From assembly GCF_021129305.1 (NCBI RefSeq), contig NZ_JAJOMB010000023.1, positions 62,001 through 126,000 on the forward strand: a DNA stretch of 64,000 nt. Direction: 5' to 3'. Origin of the DNA: Kineosporia babensis (GTDB taxonomy: Bacteria; Actinomycetota; Actinomycetes; Actinomycetales; Kineosporiaceae). The translations under genes and the position numbers were made by a program. The notes below the pieces were generated by a model. It was given only the letters and a program-made list of their open reading frames with translations, was not told where the DNA came from and ran no database searches. How positions within the stretch are numbered: position 1 is the first letter of the stretch; every line of letters starts with the position of its first letter. Below, piece by piece: positions 8,036-16,454 of this stretch.

Positions 8036-8632
8036 ATGACGGCTACTGCGGGGCGAGGGGCGCCGATCACCTGTCCACGGCGCCGCTGGATTCGCCGGGC
8101 CGCCGTCGCCGCGCTGGTGTTCGCCCTGGTGGTGGGGATCGGCGGCGGGCGGCTGTACTCGTTCCCGCAGGTGGACACGCTGCAGTCGGACGACCGGATC
8201 GACGCGGTGCTGGCTCTGGGCGGACGTACCGAGACGGCCTACTACGCGGTGGGGCTGGCCGAGCAGGGCATTGCGCCGGTGGTGCTGGTCTCCAACCCCT
8301 ACCCCCAGGACGAGGCGTTCCAGGGCATCCACGACCTGTGCGCGTCCCGGCCCACCACCTACGAGCTGATCTGCTTCGACCCCGATCCGCGCACCACCCG
8401 CGGCGAGGCGCGCGAGCTAGGTAGGCTGGCCACCGAACGCGGCTGGGACGACGTGGCCGTGGTGGCGGCGAAGTATCACGTCAGCCGCACCCGCACGATC
8501 GTGAAGCGCTGCTACTCGGGCCGGCTGCACATGGTTGCCCCGGAAATGTCGATCCGGCCGCTGAACTGGACCTACCAGTACGTGCGGCAGACCCTGGGTT
8601 ACGCCAAAGTCGCCGTGCAGCAGGGTTGTTAG
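8036..8632 (+). CDS. YdcF/DUF218-family membrane-anchored protein
   Basis: The product is 198 residues: a basic N-terminus, one membrane segment at about 20-42, then an extracytoplasmic DUF218 domain. The DUF218 hallmarks are DAVLALGG near residue 60, GEARELGRLA near 125 and VVAAKYHVSRTRTI near 143. Family members (SanA, YdcF, ElyC) have been linked to envelope integrity and lipid-carrier metabolism in other bacteria, but the reaction here is unknown. The stop codon overlaps the convergent LuxR-type gene by 4 nt. A leaderless start is likely. Confidence 0.82.
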   Translation: MTATAGRGAPITCPRRRWIRRAAVAALVFALVVGIGGGRLYSFPQVDTLQSDDRIDAVLALGGRTETAYYAVGLAEQGIAPVVLVSNPYPQDEAFQGIHDLCASRPTTYELICFDPDPRTTRGEARELGRLATERGWDDVAVVAAKYHVSRTRTIVKRCYSGRLHMVAPEMSIRPLNWTYQYVRQTLGYAKVAVQQGC

Positions 8633-9294
8633 AGCAGGCCTGCGCGTAGGGCGTAGGCCACCGCGTGAGAACGGTTGCGCAGCCCCAGCCGGGTCATCAT
8701 GCCGGAGATGATGTTCTTGACCGTGCGCTGCGAGTACTGCATCCGCTCGGCGATCTCACCGGTCTCCAGGCCCTCGGCGATCAGCTCCAGCACCTCGATC
8801 TCGCGGCGCTGCAGACCGGAAGGGGTCAGCCCGCGCGGGATCAGCACGGTGCGCTGCAGCTCGACCATCTCCCGGACCAGCCGGCCCTGCAGCTCCCGGG
8901 GCATCTCCCCGCCGCCGGCGCCGACCACCTGGACCAGCGAGGCGAAGCCCTCCAGGGTGACCTGCGGGCGCCAGATCACACCGCGCAGGCCGACTTCGAC
9001 GGCGGTGAGCAGGTCGACCTCGCCGAAACGTTCCAGGATCGCGGCGATCGGGATGTTCCGCCCGGCGGTGAGCTCACGCAGCTGGCGCAGCACCTGGGCG
9101 GTGATCCGGGGCGCGGCCAGCAGCAGGACGGCCGCCTCGTCGAGCCGGTCGATCGGCTGCAGGGTCAGTTCCGGGCGCCGGGCGATCAGGTTCACCACCC
9201 CGGCCTCGTCCAGCTGGTCGGCCGCCAGCACGCTGATCCGCAGGGTCGGCACGGGCTCGGCCACCCGCCGCGGGCTCACCACTTCGGCAGTCAC
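8629..9294 (-). CDS. LuxR/NarL-type regulator with degenerate receiver (second of pair)
   Basis: The 221-residue protein starts at GTG 9294, preceded by GAGGGAG, and its start overlaps the upstream paralogue's stop (GTGA). The C-terminal LuxR helix-turn-helix (about 158-218) is intact: QRREIEVLELIAEGLETGEI then YSQRTVKNIISGMMTRLGL. The N-terminal domain follows the receiver fold pattern, but the phosphoacceptor position reads LLLAAP instead of an Asp-containing strand and the usual acidic pair is absent. It is therefore an atypical, probably phosphorylation-independent regulator. The target is unknown. Its position downstream of nirBD suggests nitrogen-related control, as inference. Confidence 0.85.
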   Translation of the reverse strand: MTAEVVSPRRVAEPVPTLRISVLAADQLDEAGVVNLIARRPELTLQPIDRLDEAAVLLLAAPRITAQVLRQLRELTAGRNIPIAAILERFGEVDLLTAVEVGLRGVIWRPQVTLEGFASLVQVVGAGGGEMPRELQGRLVREMVELQRTVLIPRGLTPSGLQRREIEVLELIAEGLETGEIAERMQYSQRTVKNIISGMMTRLGLRNRSHAVAYALRAGLL

Positions 9295-9869
9295 AGCACT
9301 CCCTCTCGCCAGGCGTAGGCCACCGCATGGGTCCGGTTGCGCAGTTCGAGCCGGGCGGTGACGGTGTACAGCGTCTTCTGCACCGTCCGTTCGGAATAGG
9401 CCAGGCGCTGCGCGATCTCGGGCACCGCCAGGCCCTCGGCGAGCAGCCGGAGCACGTCGGTCTCCCGGCGGCTGGGCGCGATGCGCCGGCGTTCGCGGTA
9501 GGTGCGCAGATCTTCGGTGAGCCGGGCGGGGGTGGTGGCTGCGGCCGCGACGATCTCGTCGACCAGCCGCTCCGGGGTCAGGTCGGCCCGCCACAGGCAG
9601 GCCACCACCCCGAGCTCGGCCAGGTCGGCGCCGTCACTGTCGCCCGGGTGGTCGAGCACCGCCAGGATCGGCATCCGGCGCGGCCCGATCACCGCCCGGA
9701 CCGCTTCCTCGGCCTCGGCCCCCGGCCCGGGCACGACCAGCAGCAACAGGTGCGCATCGATCGAGCGGGAATCCGGCACCACCCTGACCCGGCGGCTGGC
9801 GGCGATGATGCCTTCCACCCCGGCCTTGGTCAACGGATCGGGGACGGCCAGCGCGACCCGGCACGACAC
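9291..9869 (-). CDS. LuxR/NarL-type regulator with degenerate receiver (first of pair)
   Basis: The product is 192 residues from GTG 9869, chosen because GGAGG lies 8 nt upstream; a GTG at 9914 would add 15 residues. The C-terminal LuxR-type DNA-binding domain is complete (RRETDVLRLLAEGL, then YSERTVQKTLYTVTARLEL). In the N-terminal pseudo-receiver the phosphoacceptor Asp is replaced (LLLLVVPGPG) and the conserved Lys-Asp near strand 5 reads WRAD. It is a tandem paralogue of the following gene, and the two share a 4-nt overlap. It starts 65 nt after the nirD stop on the same strand, so read-through from the nitrate operon is possible. Confidence 0.82.
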   Translation of the reverse strand: MSCRVALAVPDPLTKAGVEGIIAASRRVRVVPDSRSIDAHLLLLVVPGPGAEAEEAVRAVIGPRRMPILAVLDHPGDSDGADLAELGVVACLWRADLTPERLVDEIVAAAATTPARLTEDLRTYRERRRIAPSRRETDVLRLLAEGLAVPEIAQRLAYSERTVQKTLYTVTARLELRNRTHAVAYAWREGVL

Positions 9870-9934
9870 GAGGTACACCTCCACACTTTCAGCAACGCCT
9901 TTCACCGTGTACACGGCGACCGGCGCGCCGGGGT

Positions 9935-10249
9935 TCAGATCTGGATCATGATCTGTCCCTCCGCCTCGTGCACCCGGACCACCTCCAGGTCGGGCTGGCC
10001 GGAACGGGAGCAGCCGGTGGCCAGGTCCCAGGTGTTCAGATGCAGCGGGCAGATCAGCACGTTCTCGTCGGTCTGGGCGTCGGCCAGCGGGCCGCCGGCG
10101 TGCGGGCAGACCCCCGGGAAAGCTCTCAGCGCACCGGAGCGCAGCCGGAAGACGGCGATGGTCCGGCCGCCCACCTGGTAGGCGCGGCCCTCACCAGGCG
10201 GGATCTCGTCTACCGCGCCCAGAACGATGCCGGTGGATACCGCAGTCAT
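9935..10249 (-). CDS. nirD: Nitrite reductase small subunit NirD (Rieske-type)
   Basis: This 104-residue Rieske-fold protein is the small subunit of NAD(P)H-dependent assimilatory nitrite reductase. All four [2Fe-2S] ligands are present: Cys48-Pro-His50 and Cys67-Pro-Leu-His70. Some bacterial NirD proteins, including that of E. coli, have lost them, so this one should carry a cluster. ATG 10249 follows the nirB stop by 2 nt, and NirB is its obligate partner. Confidence 0.93.
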   Translation of the reverse strand: MTAVSTGIVLGAVDEIPPGEGRAYQVGGRTIAVFRLRSGALRAFPGVCPHAGGPLADAQTDENVLICPLHLNTWDLATGCSRSGQPDLEVVRVHEAEGQIMIQI

Positions 10250-10251
10250 GG

Positions 10252-12780
10252 TCAGCGCCCTTCGGGGATCGGCAGACGGGGATCGGCGGTGGTGGAACGC
10301 CCGGCCCGGCCGCCCAGCGCGGTGCTGCCATCGCGAACCGGCACCTGGGGTAGCGAGATCAGCGGCAGGGAGGTGCGGAACTGCCCGGGGACGGCGGGTT
10401 CGCGGCCTTCCTTCCAGGGATCGCGGTAGCCCTCGACGGTCTGCTGCATGCGTTCGTCCAGGCCTGCTGCGTCCTTCTCCATCTCCGCGCGGATGTGGTC
10501 CAGGCCGAGCCGGGGCACGAAGGCGTAGGTGCGCTCCAGCCACTTGGCGTTCTCCCGGTAGTACTGTAGGAACCGGCCGCTGATGGTGAGCACCTCTTCG
10601 GGGGTGTCCACGGTGGTCAGCAGGTCGCCCTTGCGGATGTGGGCCCCGGCCGCGCCGCCGACGTAGATCTCCCACCGGCCGCCCTCGACCGCCACGATGC
10701 CGATGTCCTTCACCAGCGACTCGGCGCAGTTGCGGGGGCAGCCGCTGACCGCCATCTTCACCTTGCCGGGTGACTCGATGCCCTGGAACCGGGTCTCGAT
10801 CGCCACCCCCAGCGCGGTGGAGTCGCCCAGGCCGAACCGGCAGAAGTCCGAGCCGACACACGTCTTCACGGTGCGGAAGCTCTTGCCGTAGGCGTAACCC
10901 GAGGGCATGTCCAGGTCGGCCCAGACCTTGGGCAGATCCTCCTTGGGGATGCCGAGCAGGTCGATCCGCTGGCCGCCGGTCAGCTTGATCATCGGCACCT
11001 GGTACTTCTCGGCCACGTCGGCGATGGTGCGCAACTGATCCACCGACGTCACTCCGCCCTTCATCTGTGGGACCACCGAGAAGGTGCCGTCGCGCTGGAT
11101 GTTGGCGTGTACCCGGTCGTTGATGAACCGGCCGTCGCGCTCGTCCACGAAGTCCTGCGGCCACATGGTGCGCAGCAGCGAAGTCAGGCCCATCTTGCTC
11201 TTGGCGTCCTCGTTCCCGCCGGGAGCCAGGGCCGCGAAGACCGCCGAGACCGAGTACAGCCGTTGCTCGCGGATACGGGACATCAGCTCGGGCTTGGCCA
11301 GCGGGATACCGGGCACGTAGTAGTGCTCGGCCGGATCGGCCTGTACCTCGTCACCGGCGGCCCACTCCACGATCTGCCTGACCAGCGACTTGCACGAGCC
11401 GCAGCCCTTGCCCGCCTTGGTCTTGTCCATCACCCCGGAGACCGTCTTCTCGCCTTCCTGAACGGTTTTCACCAGCGTGCACTTGCTGACGCCGTTGCAG
11501 TTGCAGACCTGGACCTCGTCCGGCAGGTCGGCCACGCTCGGTTCGGCCGAGGTCGCGCCCAGGTCGAACAGCAGGCCGACCCGTTCCTCGGGCAGGGCCA
11601 GGCCGCGGTCGAAGGCCTGGATCAGGAAGGCGGCCTTCTTCACGTCACCGATCAAAGTGGCGCCGATCAGCCGGTCGTCGCGGATGATCACGCTCTTGTA
11701 CACGCCCCGGCGCGGTTCGCTGAACACCACGAACTCGTCGTCGTCGCGCTCGGGCGCGGTGATCCCCATCGAGGCCACGTCCACGCCGGCCACCTTGAGC
11801 TTGGTGGTGGTCCGGGAGCCGTGGTACCTCGCATCGGGCCGGGCGCCGGTGAGGTGGTCGGCCAGTACCCTGGCCTGCTCCCAGATCGGCGCCACCAGGC
11901 CGTACACCTCGCCCCGATGCTGGGCGCACTCCCCCACCGCGAACACGTCCGGGTCGTCGGCGGTACCCATCCGGTCGTCCACCACGATCGCCCGTTCCAC
12001 GGTGAATCCGCTGGTCACAGCCACGTCCACGTTCGGGCGGATGCCCGCGGCGAGGACCACCAGGTCGGCTTCGATCTCGGTGCCGTCGTCCAGTTGCACG
12101 GCCTCGACGTGGTGTTCGCCCCGCAGCGCAACCGCCCGCGCGTTCAGCCGCACGGTGATCCCCAGCGCCTCGATACTGCTCTTGAGGATCGCCCCGCCCG
12201 GCGCGTCGAGCTGCTGGTTCATCAGATGCCCGGCCGCGTGCAGCACCTCGACCTGAACCCCGTGCGACTGCAGGCCCCGGGCTGCTTCCAGCCCGAGCAG
12301 ACCACCACCGATCACCACGGCCCGGCGGTGTTGCCCGGCCAGCCGGACGATCTCGCGGGTGTCGTCGATGGAGCGGAAACCAAGGACGCCTGGGGTCAGG
12401 TTCCCGTCCTCGCGATAGATCCCTTGCATCGGGGGGACGAACGAACGGCTACCGGTCGCCACCACGAGAATGTCATAGGGAGTGGAGCTTCCGTCGTCGC
12501 CGTAGACCAGCTTGGCGAAGCGGTCGATCCGGGTGATCCGCACCGGCGCCCGCAGGCTGATCCCGTTCTCTTCGTACCAGGACAGGTCGTTCAGGAAGAT
12601 CCCGGACTCGTCCTCCTCACCGGAAAGCACCTGCGAGAGCATGATCCGGTTGTAGTTGCCGTACGGCTCGTCGCCGAACATTGTGATCTCGAAGAGGTCA
12701 CCGCCACCGCGTTCGAGGATCTCCTCGACCGTGCGGGCGGCCGCCATCCCGTTGCCGATCAGTACCAGCCGGCGCTTCAT
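10252..12780 (-). CDS. nirB: Nitrite reductase large subunit NirB
   Basis: The 842-residue protein reduces nitrite to ammonium using NAD(P)H, FAD, Fe-S clusters and siroheme. Order of domains: FAD/NAD(P)H-binding module (about 1-320, with GNGMAA near residue 10 and VVIGGGLLGLEAA near 155), a BFD-like [2Fe-2S] domain with Cys426, Cys428, Cys460 and Cys463, then the ferredoxin-like and siroheme/[4Fe-4S] domains. The siroheme ligands fit Cys641, Cys647, Cys681 and Cys685 (CVGSDFC and CPRNC). Length is normal. Its ATG overlaps the nitrate reductase stop by 4 nt, and nirD follows after 2 nt, so the subunits are made stoichiometrically. Confidence 0.96.
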   Translation of the reverse strand: MKRRLVLIGNGMAAARTVEEILERGGGDLFEITMFGDEPYGNYNRIMLSQVLSGEEDESGIFLNDLSWYEENGISLRAPVRITRIDRFAKLVYGDDGSSTPYDILVVATGSRSFVPPMQGIYREDGNLTPGVLGFRSIDDTREIVRLAGQHRRAVVIGGGLLGLEAARGLQSHGVQVEVLHAAGHLMNQQLDAPGGAILKSSIEALGITVRLNARAVALRGEHHVEAVQLDDGTEIEADLVVLAAGIRPNVDVAVTSGFTVERAIVVDDRMGTADDPDVFAVGECAQHRGEVYGLVAPIWEQARVLADHLTGARPDARYHGSRTTTKLKVAGVDVASMGITAPERDDDEFVVFSEPRRGVYKSVIIRDDRLIGATLIGDVKKAAFLIQAFDRGLALPEERVGLLFDLGATSAEPSVADLPDEVQVCNCNGVSKCTLVKTVQEGEKTVSGVMDKTKAGKGCGSCKSLVRQIVEWAAGDEVQADPAEHYYVPGIPLAKPELMSRIREQRLYSVSAVFAALAPGGNEDAKSKMGLTSLLRTMWPQDFVDERDGRFINDRVHANIQRDGTFSVVPQMKGGVTSVDQLRTIADVAEKYQVPMIKLTGGQRIDLLGIPKEDLPKVWADLDMPSGYAYGKSFRTVKTCVGSDFCRFGLGDSTALGVAIETRFQGIESPGKVKMAVSGCPRNCAESLVKDIGIVAVEGGRWEIYVGGAAGAHIRKGDLLTTVDTPEEVLTISGRFLQYYRENAKWLERTYAFVPRLGLDHIRAEMEKDAAGLDERMQQTVEGYRDPWKEGREPAVPGQFRTSLPLISLPQVPVRDGSTALGGRAGRSTTADPRLPIPEGR

Positions 12781-15230
12781 ACCTCCACCAGCCCGAAATC
12801 GACCACCAAGGTGCCCTCGACCTCTTCCGGCGCGGCCAGGTGCAGCTCCAGCACCGTGCCACCGACCAGATCCTCGACCACCCGCAGCGGCACGTGCACG
12901 TCGGACCGGGCGCCGATCGGGAAGTAGCGCATCGGCCGGCCGTCCCGCGTCAGCACCACCGTGATCAGCTCCGCACTGGAGTTGCCGCCGCGGAAATACA
13001 GCGCCTGAGCGGTCTTTCCGGCCGGAACGGTGAAGGCCAGAGCCGGGTCGACCGGCTGGGGCTTGTGCAGACCCTGACCGGCGAAGCCGAAGACTCCCTG
13101 CAGGAACCTGGGGGTGCTGTGCATGACGTTGTTCTCCTCGATCGGGTTCGGGCCGGGCCGGGTGATCGCCACCGCGCAGACCTTGAAGGCCGGCATCCGG
13201 GAGAACTGGTCCAGCACGGGGTTGGTCAGGGCGTTGGCGTTGGAGCGGCCGCCCCAGTGGAAGGGGACGAAGATCGTGTCGGGCCGCACCGTGTCGGTGA
13301 GCCGGGCCCGGAACACGCCACTGCCTCGCCGGGTTCGCAGTTCCACCTCGTCGCCTGACTCGATGCCGTTGCGACGAGCCAGGTCTGGATGGATCTCGGC
13401 GAACGCTTCCGGCTGGGCCATCCGCAGCGAGGCCACGCGCCGGGTCTGCGCGCCGCTCTGGTAGTGCTGCATCACCCGGCCGGTGGTGAGCAGGTACGGA
13501 TACGCCGCATCCGCCGCTTCGGCCGGTTCACGGTAGTCGGTGCGGACGAACCGGGCTCGTCCGTCCATGGTTGGAAAGCTCTTGGTGAAAAGCCTTCGGC
13601 CGTCCTGCTCGGCGCCCTCCGGACAGGGCCAGAACACGCCTTCTTCCCGTTCGGCGGCCTGGTACGTCACTCCGCTGTAGTCGGCGATTCCGCCCCGGCT
13701 GGCCTCGCGGAGTTCTTCGAAGACCTCCTCGGCATCGGCGCTGAAGTACTGCCCGCGACTGAGCCTTTCGGAGATCTGCTTGAGGACGGTCAGATCGTCG
13801 CGGACATTTTCGGGAGGAGGCAGGGCCCGACGCCGGCGGATGATCCGGCCCTCGAGATTGGTCATCGTGCCCTCTTCCTCGGCCCACTGCGCGGTCGGTA
13901 GCACCACGTCGGCCAGAGCAGCCGTCTCGGTGAGGAAGATGTCGCTGACCACCAGTAGGTCGAGGGCCTGCAGACGGCGTTGTACATGGTTGGCGTTGGG
14001 CGCGCTGACCGCGATGTTGGAGGCCATCACCAGCAGCGCCCGCACACCCTGGGCGGTTCCCAGCCGGTCGAGCATCTCGTAGGCGGACAAGCCGGGCTGG
14101 GGCAGCTCGTCCGGCTCGACGCCCCAGACCCCGGCGACGTGCCGTCGGGCCTGCGGGTCGTCGAGTTTGCGGTAGCCCGGCAGTTGGTCGGCCTTCTGCC
14201 CGTGCTCGCGGCCGCCCTGGCCGTTGCCCTGACCGGTCAGGGTGCCCCAGCCGCTGAAGGGCCGGCCCGGCAGTCCGAGGGCGAGGGCCAGGTTGATGAA
14301 GGCCTGCGCGGTCCGGGTGCCGGCGCTGTGCTGCTCGGCGCCGCGAGCGGTCAGGATCATCGCCGACCGGGCGGTGGCCAGGATGTCCAGCACCTCGTGC
14401 AGCTGGGACTCGGGCACTCCGGTGATCCGCTCCACCCGGTCGGGCCAGAACGCGTTGACGCCGGAGCGGGCCTTGACCCAGTCGGTGGTGCGGGCGTCGA
14501 TGTACTGCTGATCTACCAGGCCTCGACGGATCGCCAGGTGCAGCAGGCCGTTGGCCAGGGCCAGGTCGGTGCCCGGGCGGGGCTGAAGGTGCAGGTGCGA
14601 GCCGCGGGCGGTGGGGGTGGCCCGGGTGTCGACCACGATGTGCCGGGCACCGCCGGCCCGGCCCTGGTCGAAGAACTGCATGGCCGGGGGCATGGTCTCG
14701 GCCGCGTTGGAGCCGACCAGCAGCACGGCCTCGGCCTGGGCGATGTCCTCCAGCGGGAAGGGCAGGCCGCGGTCGATGCCGAGCATGCTGTTGGCGGCGG
14801 CTGCGGCGGAGGACATGCACCAGCGGCCGTTGTAGTCGATCGCCGGGGTACGCAGCGCCACCCGGGCGAACTTGCCCAGCGTGTAGGCCTTCTCGTTGGT
14901 GAGGCCGCCCCCGCCGAAGCAGCCGACCGATTCCACCCCGTACTTCTCTTGCGCGTGCTGGATGCCGTGGACGACCCGGTCCAGTGCCTCGTCCCAGGTG
15001 GCCTCCCGGAACGGGCTGGTCCGGTCGCCGTCGCGCTCCCGAACCAGGGGGTGCAGCAGGCGGTCGGGGTGGTCGAGCAGTTCGGCGGCCGTCCAGCCCT
15101 TGGAGCAGAGGCCGCCGCGGTTGACCGGGAAGTCGGGCTGGGGTTGCAGGGTGACCGGGCGGTCGCCGGCCTTGAGTTCGATGCCGCACTGCAGTGAGCA
15201 GTACGGGCAGTGCGTCTTGACCGTTCTCAT
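12777..15230 (-). CDS. narB: Assimilatory nitrate reductase catalytic subunit (Mo-bisMGD)
   Basis: This 817-residue molybdopterin oxidoreductase should reduce nitrate to nitrite in the cytoplasm. An N-terminal [4Fe-4S] site is formed by Cys8, Cys11, Cys15 and Cys42 (CPYCSLQC). The molybdopterin domain follows, with GCFGGGGLTNEKAY near residue 100, and a molydopterin-dinucleotide-binding domain lies at about 590-700. A further beta-rich segment of about 100 residues at the C-terminus is not the BFD-type [2Fe-2S] domain found in some NasA proteins. It overlaps both neighbours by 4 nt. The symbol is by analogy; nasA or nasC would be equally valid. It depends on the molybdenum-cofactor genes, some of which lie at 58521-60703. 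Confidence 0.93.
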   Translation of the reverse strand: MRTVKTHCPYCSLQCGIELKAGDRPVTLQPQPDFPVNRGGLCSKGWTAAELLDHPDRLLHPLVRERDGDRTSPFREATWDEALDRVVHGIQHAQEKYGVESVGCFGGGGLTNEKAYTLGKFARVALRTPAIDYNGRWCMSSAAAAANSMLGIDRGLPFPLEDIAQAEAVLLVGSNAAETMPPAMQFFDQGRAGGARHIVVDTRATPTARGSHLHLQPRPGTDLALANGLLHLAIRRGLVDQQYIDARTTDWVKARSGVNAFWPDRVERITGVPESQLHEVLDILATARSAMILTARGAEQHSAGTRTAQAFINLALALGLPGRPFSGWGTLTGQGNGQGGREHGQKADQLPGYRKLDDPQARRHVAGVWGVEPDELPQPGLSAYEMLDRLGTAQGVRALLVMASNIAVSAPNANHVQRRLQALDLLVVSDIFLTETAALADVVLPTAQWAEEEGTMTNLEGRIIRRRRALPPPENVRDDLTVLKQISERLSRGQYFSADAEEVFEELREASRGGIADYSGVTYQAAEREEGVFWPCPEGAEQDGRRLFTKSFPTMDGRARFVRTDYREPAEAADAAYPYLLTTGRVMQHYQSGAQTRRVASLRMAQPEAFAEIHPDLARRNGIESGDEVELRTRRGSGVFRARLTDTVRPDTIFVPFHWGGRSNANALTNPVLDQFSRMPAFKVCAVAITRPGPNPIEENNVMHSTPRFLQGVFGFAGQGLHKPQPVDPALAFTVPAGKTAQALYFRGGNSSAELITVVLTRDGRPMRYFPIGARSDVHVPLRVVEDLVGGTVLELHLAAPEEVEGTLVVDFGLVEV

Positions 15231-16330
15231 GTCTTCACGACCAGGCGGTAGCCGCGTTTCACCACGGTCTGAACGATTTTCGCGGTGCCCAGCCCGGCCC
15301 GCAGTCTGGCCACGGCCACCTCCACCGCGTGCAGGTCGCTGGCTCCGGGCAGCGCCGTCAGCAGGGTGGGGCGGTCCACCACATGGCCGGGCCGGCGGGC
15401 CAGTTCGCGCAGGATGGCCATCGGGGCGGGCGACAGGTTCAGCGTTCTGCCGTTGAGAAGAGCCGTCTGACCGCGCATTTCCAGCACCCCTTGCTCGGTG
15501 TTCAGGCTGCGGGTGCGTACGGTGGTGAGGTGGTCCACGGTGGTGCGGATCAGTGCGCCCAGTCGGCTACGGTCTGGGATGAGGGGGTTGATGCCCTGCT
15601 CCAGTAAGGGCTTTGCCGTCACCCGACCGACCGCCGCGGCAACGACGTCCATTTGTAGTGCCTTTATGAGGTCTTCTCGGCGTCCGAGGCGTGCGGCCGT
15701 GGCCAGAAATGCCTCTGCCCCGGGCGCACTGGTGAACAGCACCACGTCGACCGTGCGGTTGCAGGTGGCCTCGATCGAGCGCTCCACCGCCACCGGATCC
15801 GGTGCCGGGCCCCAGCGGTAGACCGGCACCGCGACCACGTCGGCCCCGGCCACCCGCAGCCGTTCGATCAGGCTCTCGTCGGTGGCGCCGTGCAGCTGGA
15901 TCACCACCCGGCGACCGGCCACCCCCTGCGCCACCAGCGCATCCACCACCTCGGCGGTGGTCTCGGAGGCGGCCGACCAGCTCTCGATCAGCCCGGCCGC
16001 GCGGATCGCGCCCCGGGCCTTCGGGCCGCGGGCCATGATCTGGGCCTCGGACAGCACCTCGAGCAGGTGCGGGGCCAGCCCGGCCGAGTCGGCCGTCTCG
16101 ATCCAGCCCCGGAACCCGATCGCAGTGGTGACGATCACCGCGTCGGGTGGCCGGCGCACCACTTGTCTGGTCAGGCTGATCAATTCGTCGTCCTCTTCGA
16201 GCGGCAGGAACCGCAGCGTGGGGGCCTGGATCACCCCGGCGCCACGCCGGCTGAAGTTGGCGGCCAGCTCGTCGGCGCGCCGGTCGCAGGTGAGCAGAAT
16301 GCTGAAACCCGTGAGAGCCTCGGGGGCCAT
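15227..16330 (-). CDS. hemD: Uroporphyrinogen-III synthase fused to a winged-helix DNA-binding domain
   Basis: The 367-residue protein has an N-terminal HemD domain (about 1-250, starting LTGFSILLTCDRRADELAANF) that closes hydroxymethylbilane to uroporphyrinogen III, the siroheme precursor needed by NirB. An OmpR-like winged helix occupies about 270-367 and ends VQTVVKRGYRLVVKT. This fusion is known in actinobacterial nitrate clusters. ATG 16330 has AAAGG about 10 nt upstream; a TTG at 16417 would add 29 non-conserved residues. The stop overlaps the nitrate reductase ATG by 4 nt. It may supply siroheme precursor and also act as a regulator of the cluster. Confidence 0.9.
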   Translation of the reverse strand: MAPEALTGFSILLTCDRRADELAANFSRRGAGVIQAPTLRFLPLEEDDELISLTRQVVRRPPDAVIVTTAIGFRGWIETADSAGLAPHLLEVLSEAQIMARGPKARGAIRAAGLIESWSAASETTAEVVDALVAQGVAGRRVVIQLHGATDESLIERLRVAGADVVAVPVYRWGPAPDPVAVERSIEATCNRTVDVVLFTSAPGAEAFLATAARLGRREDLIKALQMDVVAAAVGRVTAKPLLEQGINPLIPDRSRLGALIRTTVDHLTTVRTRSLNTEQGVLEMRGQTALLNGRTLNLSPAPMAILRELARRPGHVVDRPTLLTALPGASDLHAVEVAVARLRAGLGTAKIVQTVVKRGYRLVVKT

Positions 16331-16454
16331 GGCAGTCGCACCTTTCGAAGCCGGTTCTTCCGGTGACTGCTTCTTGGTCGCCGGACGAAGCGAATCTTCC
16401 TCGACATGCAGAGCCAAAGCCTATGCGGTTGAGGCGTTTATCTACAGAAAGTGT

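Noticed and set aside
8629-9594. Longer version of the second LuxR regulator starting at 9594
   Set aside because: The extra N-terminal text is the shadow of the first regulator. GTG 9294 overlaps the preceding stop in a normal GTGA junction with GAGGGAG upstream.
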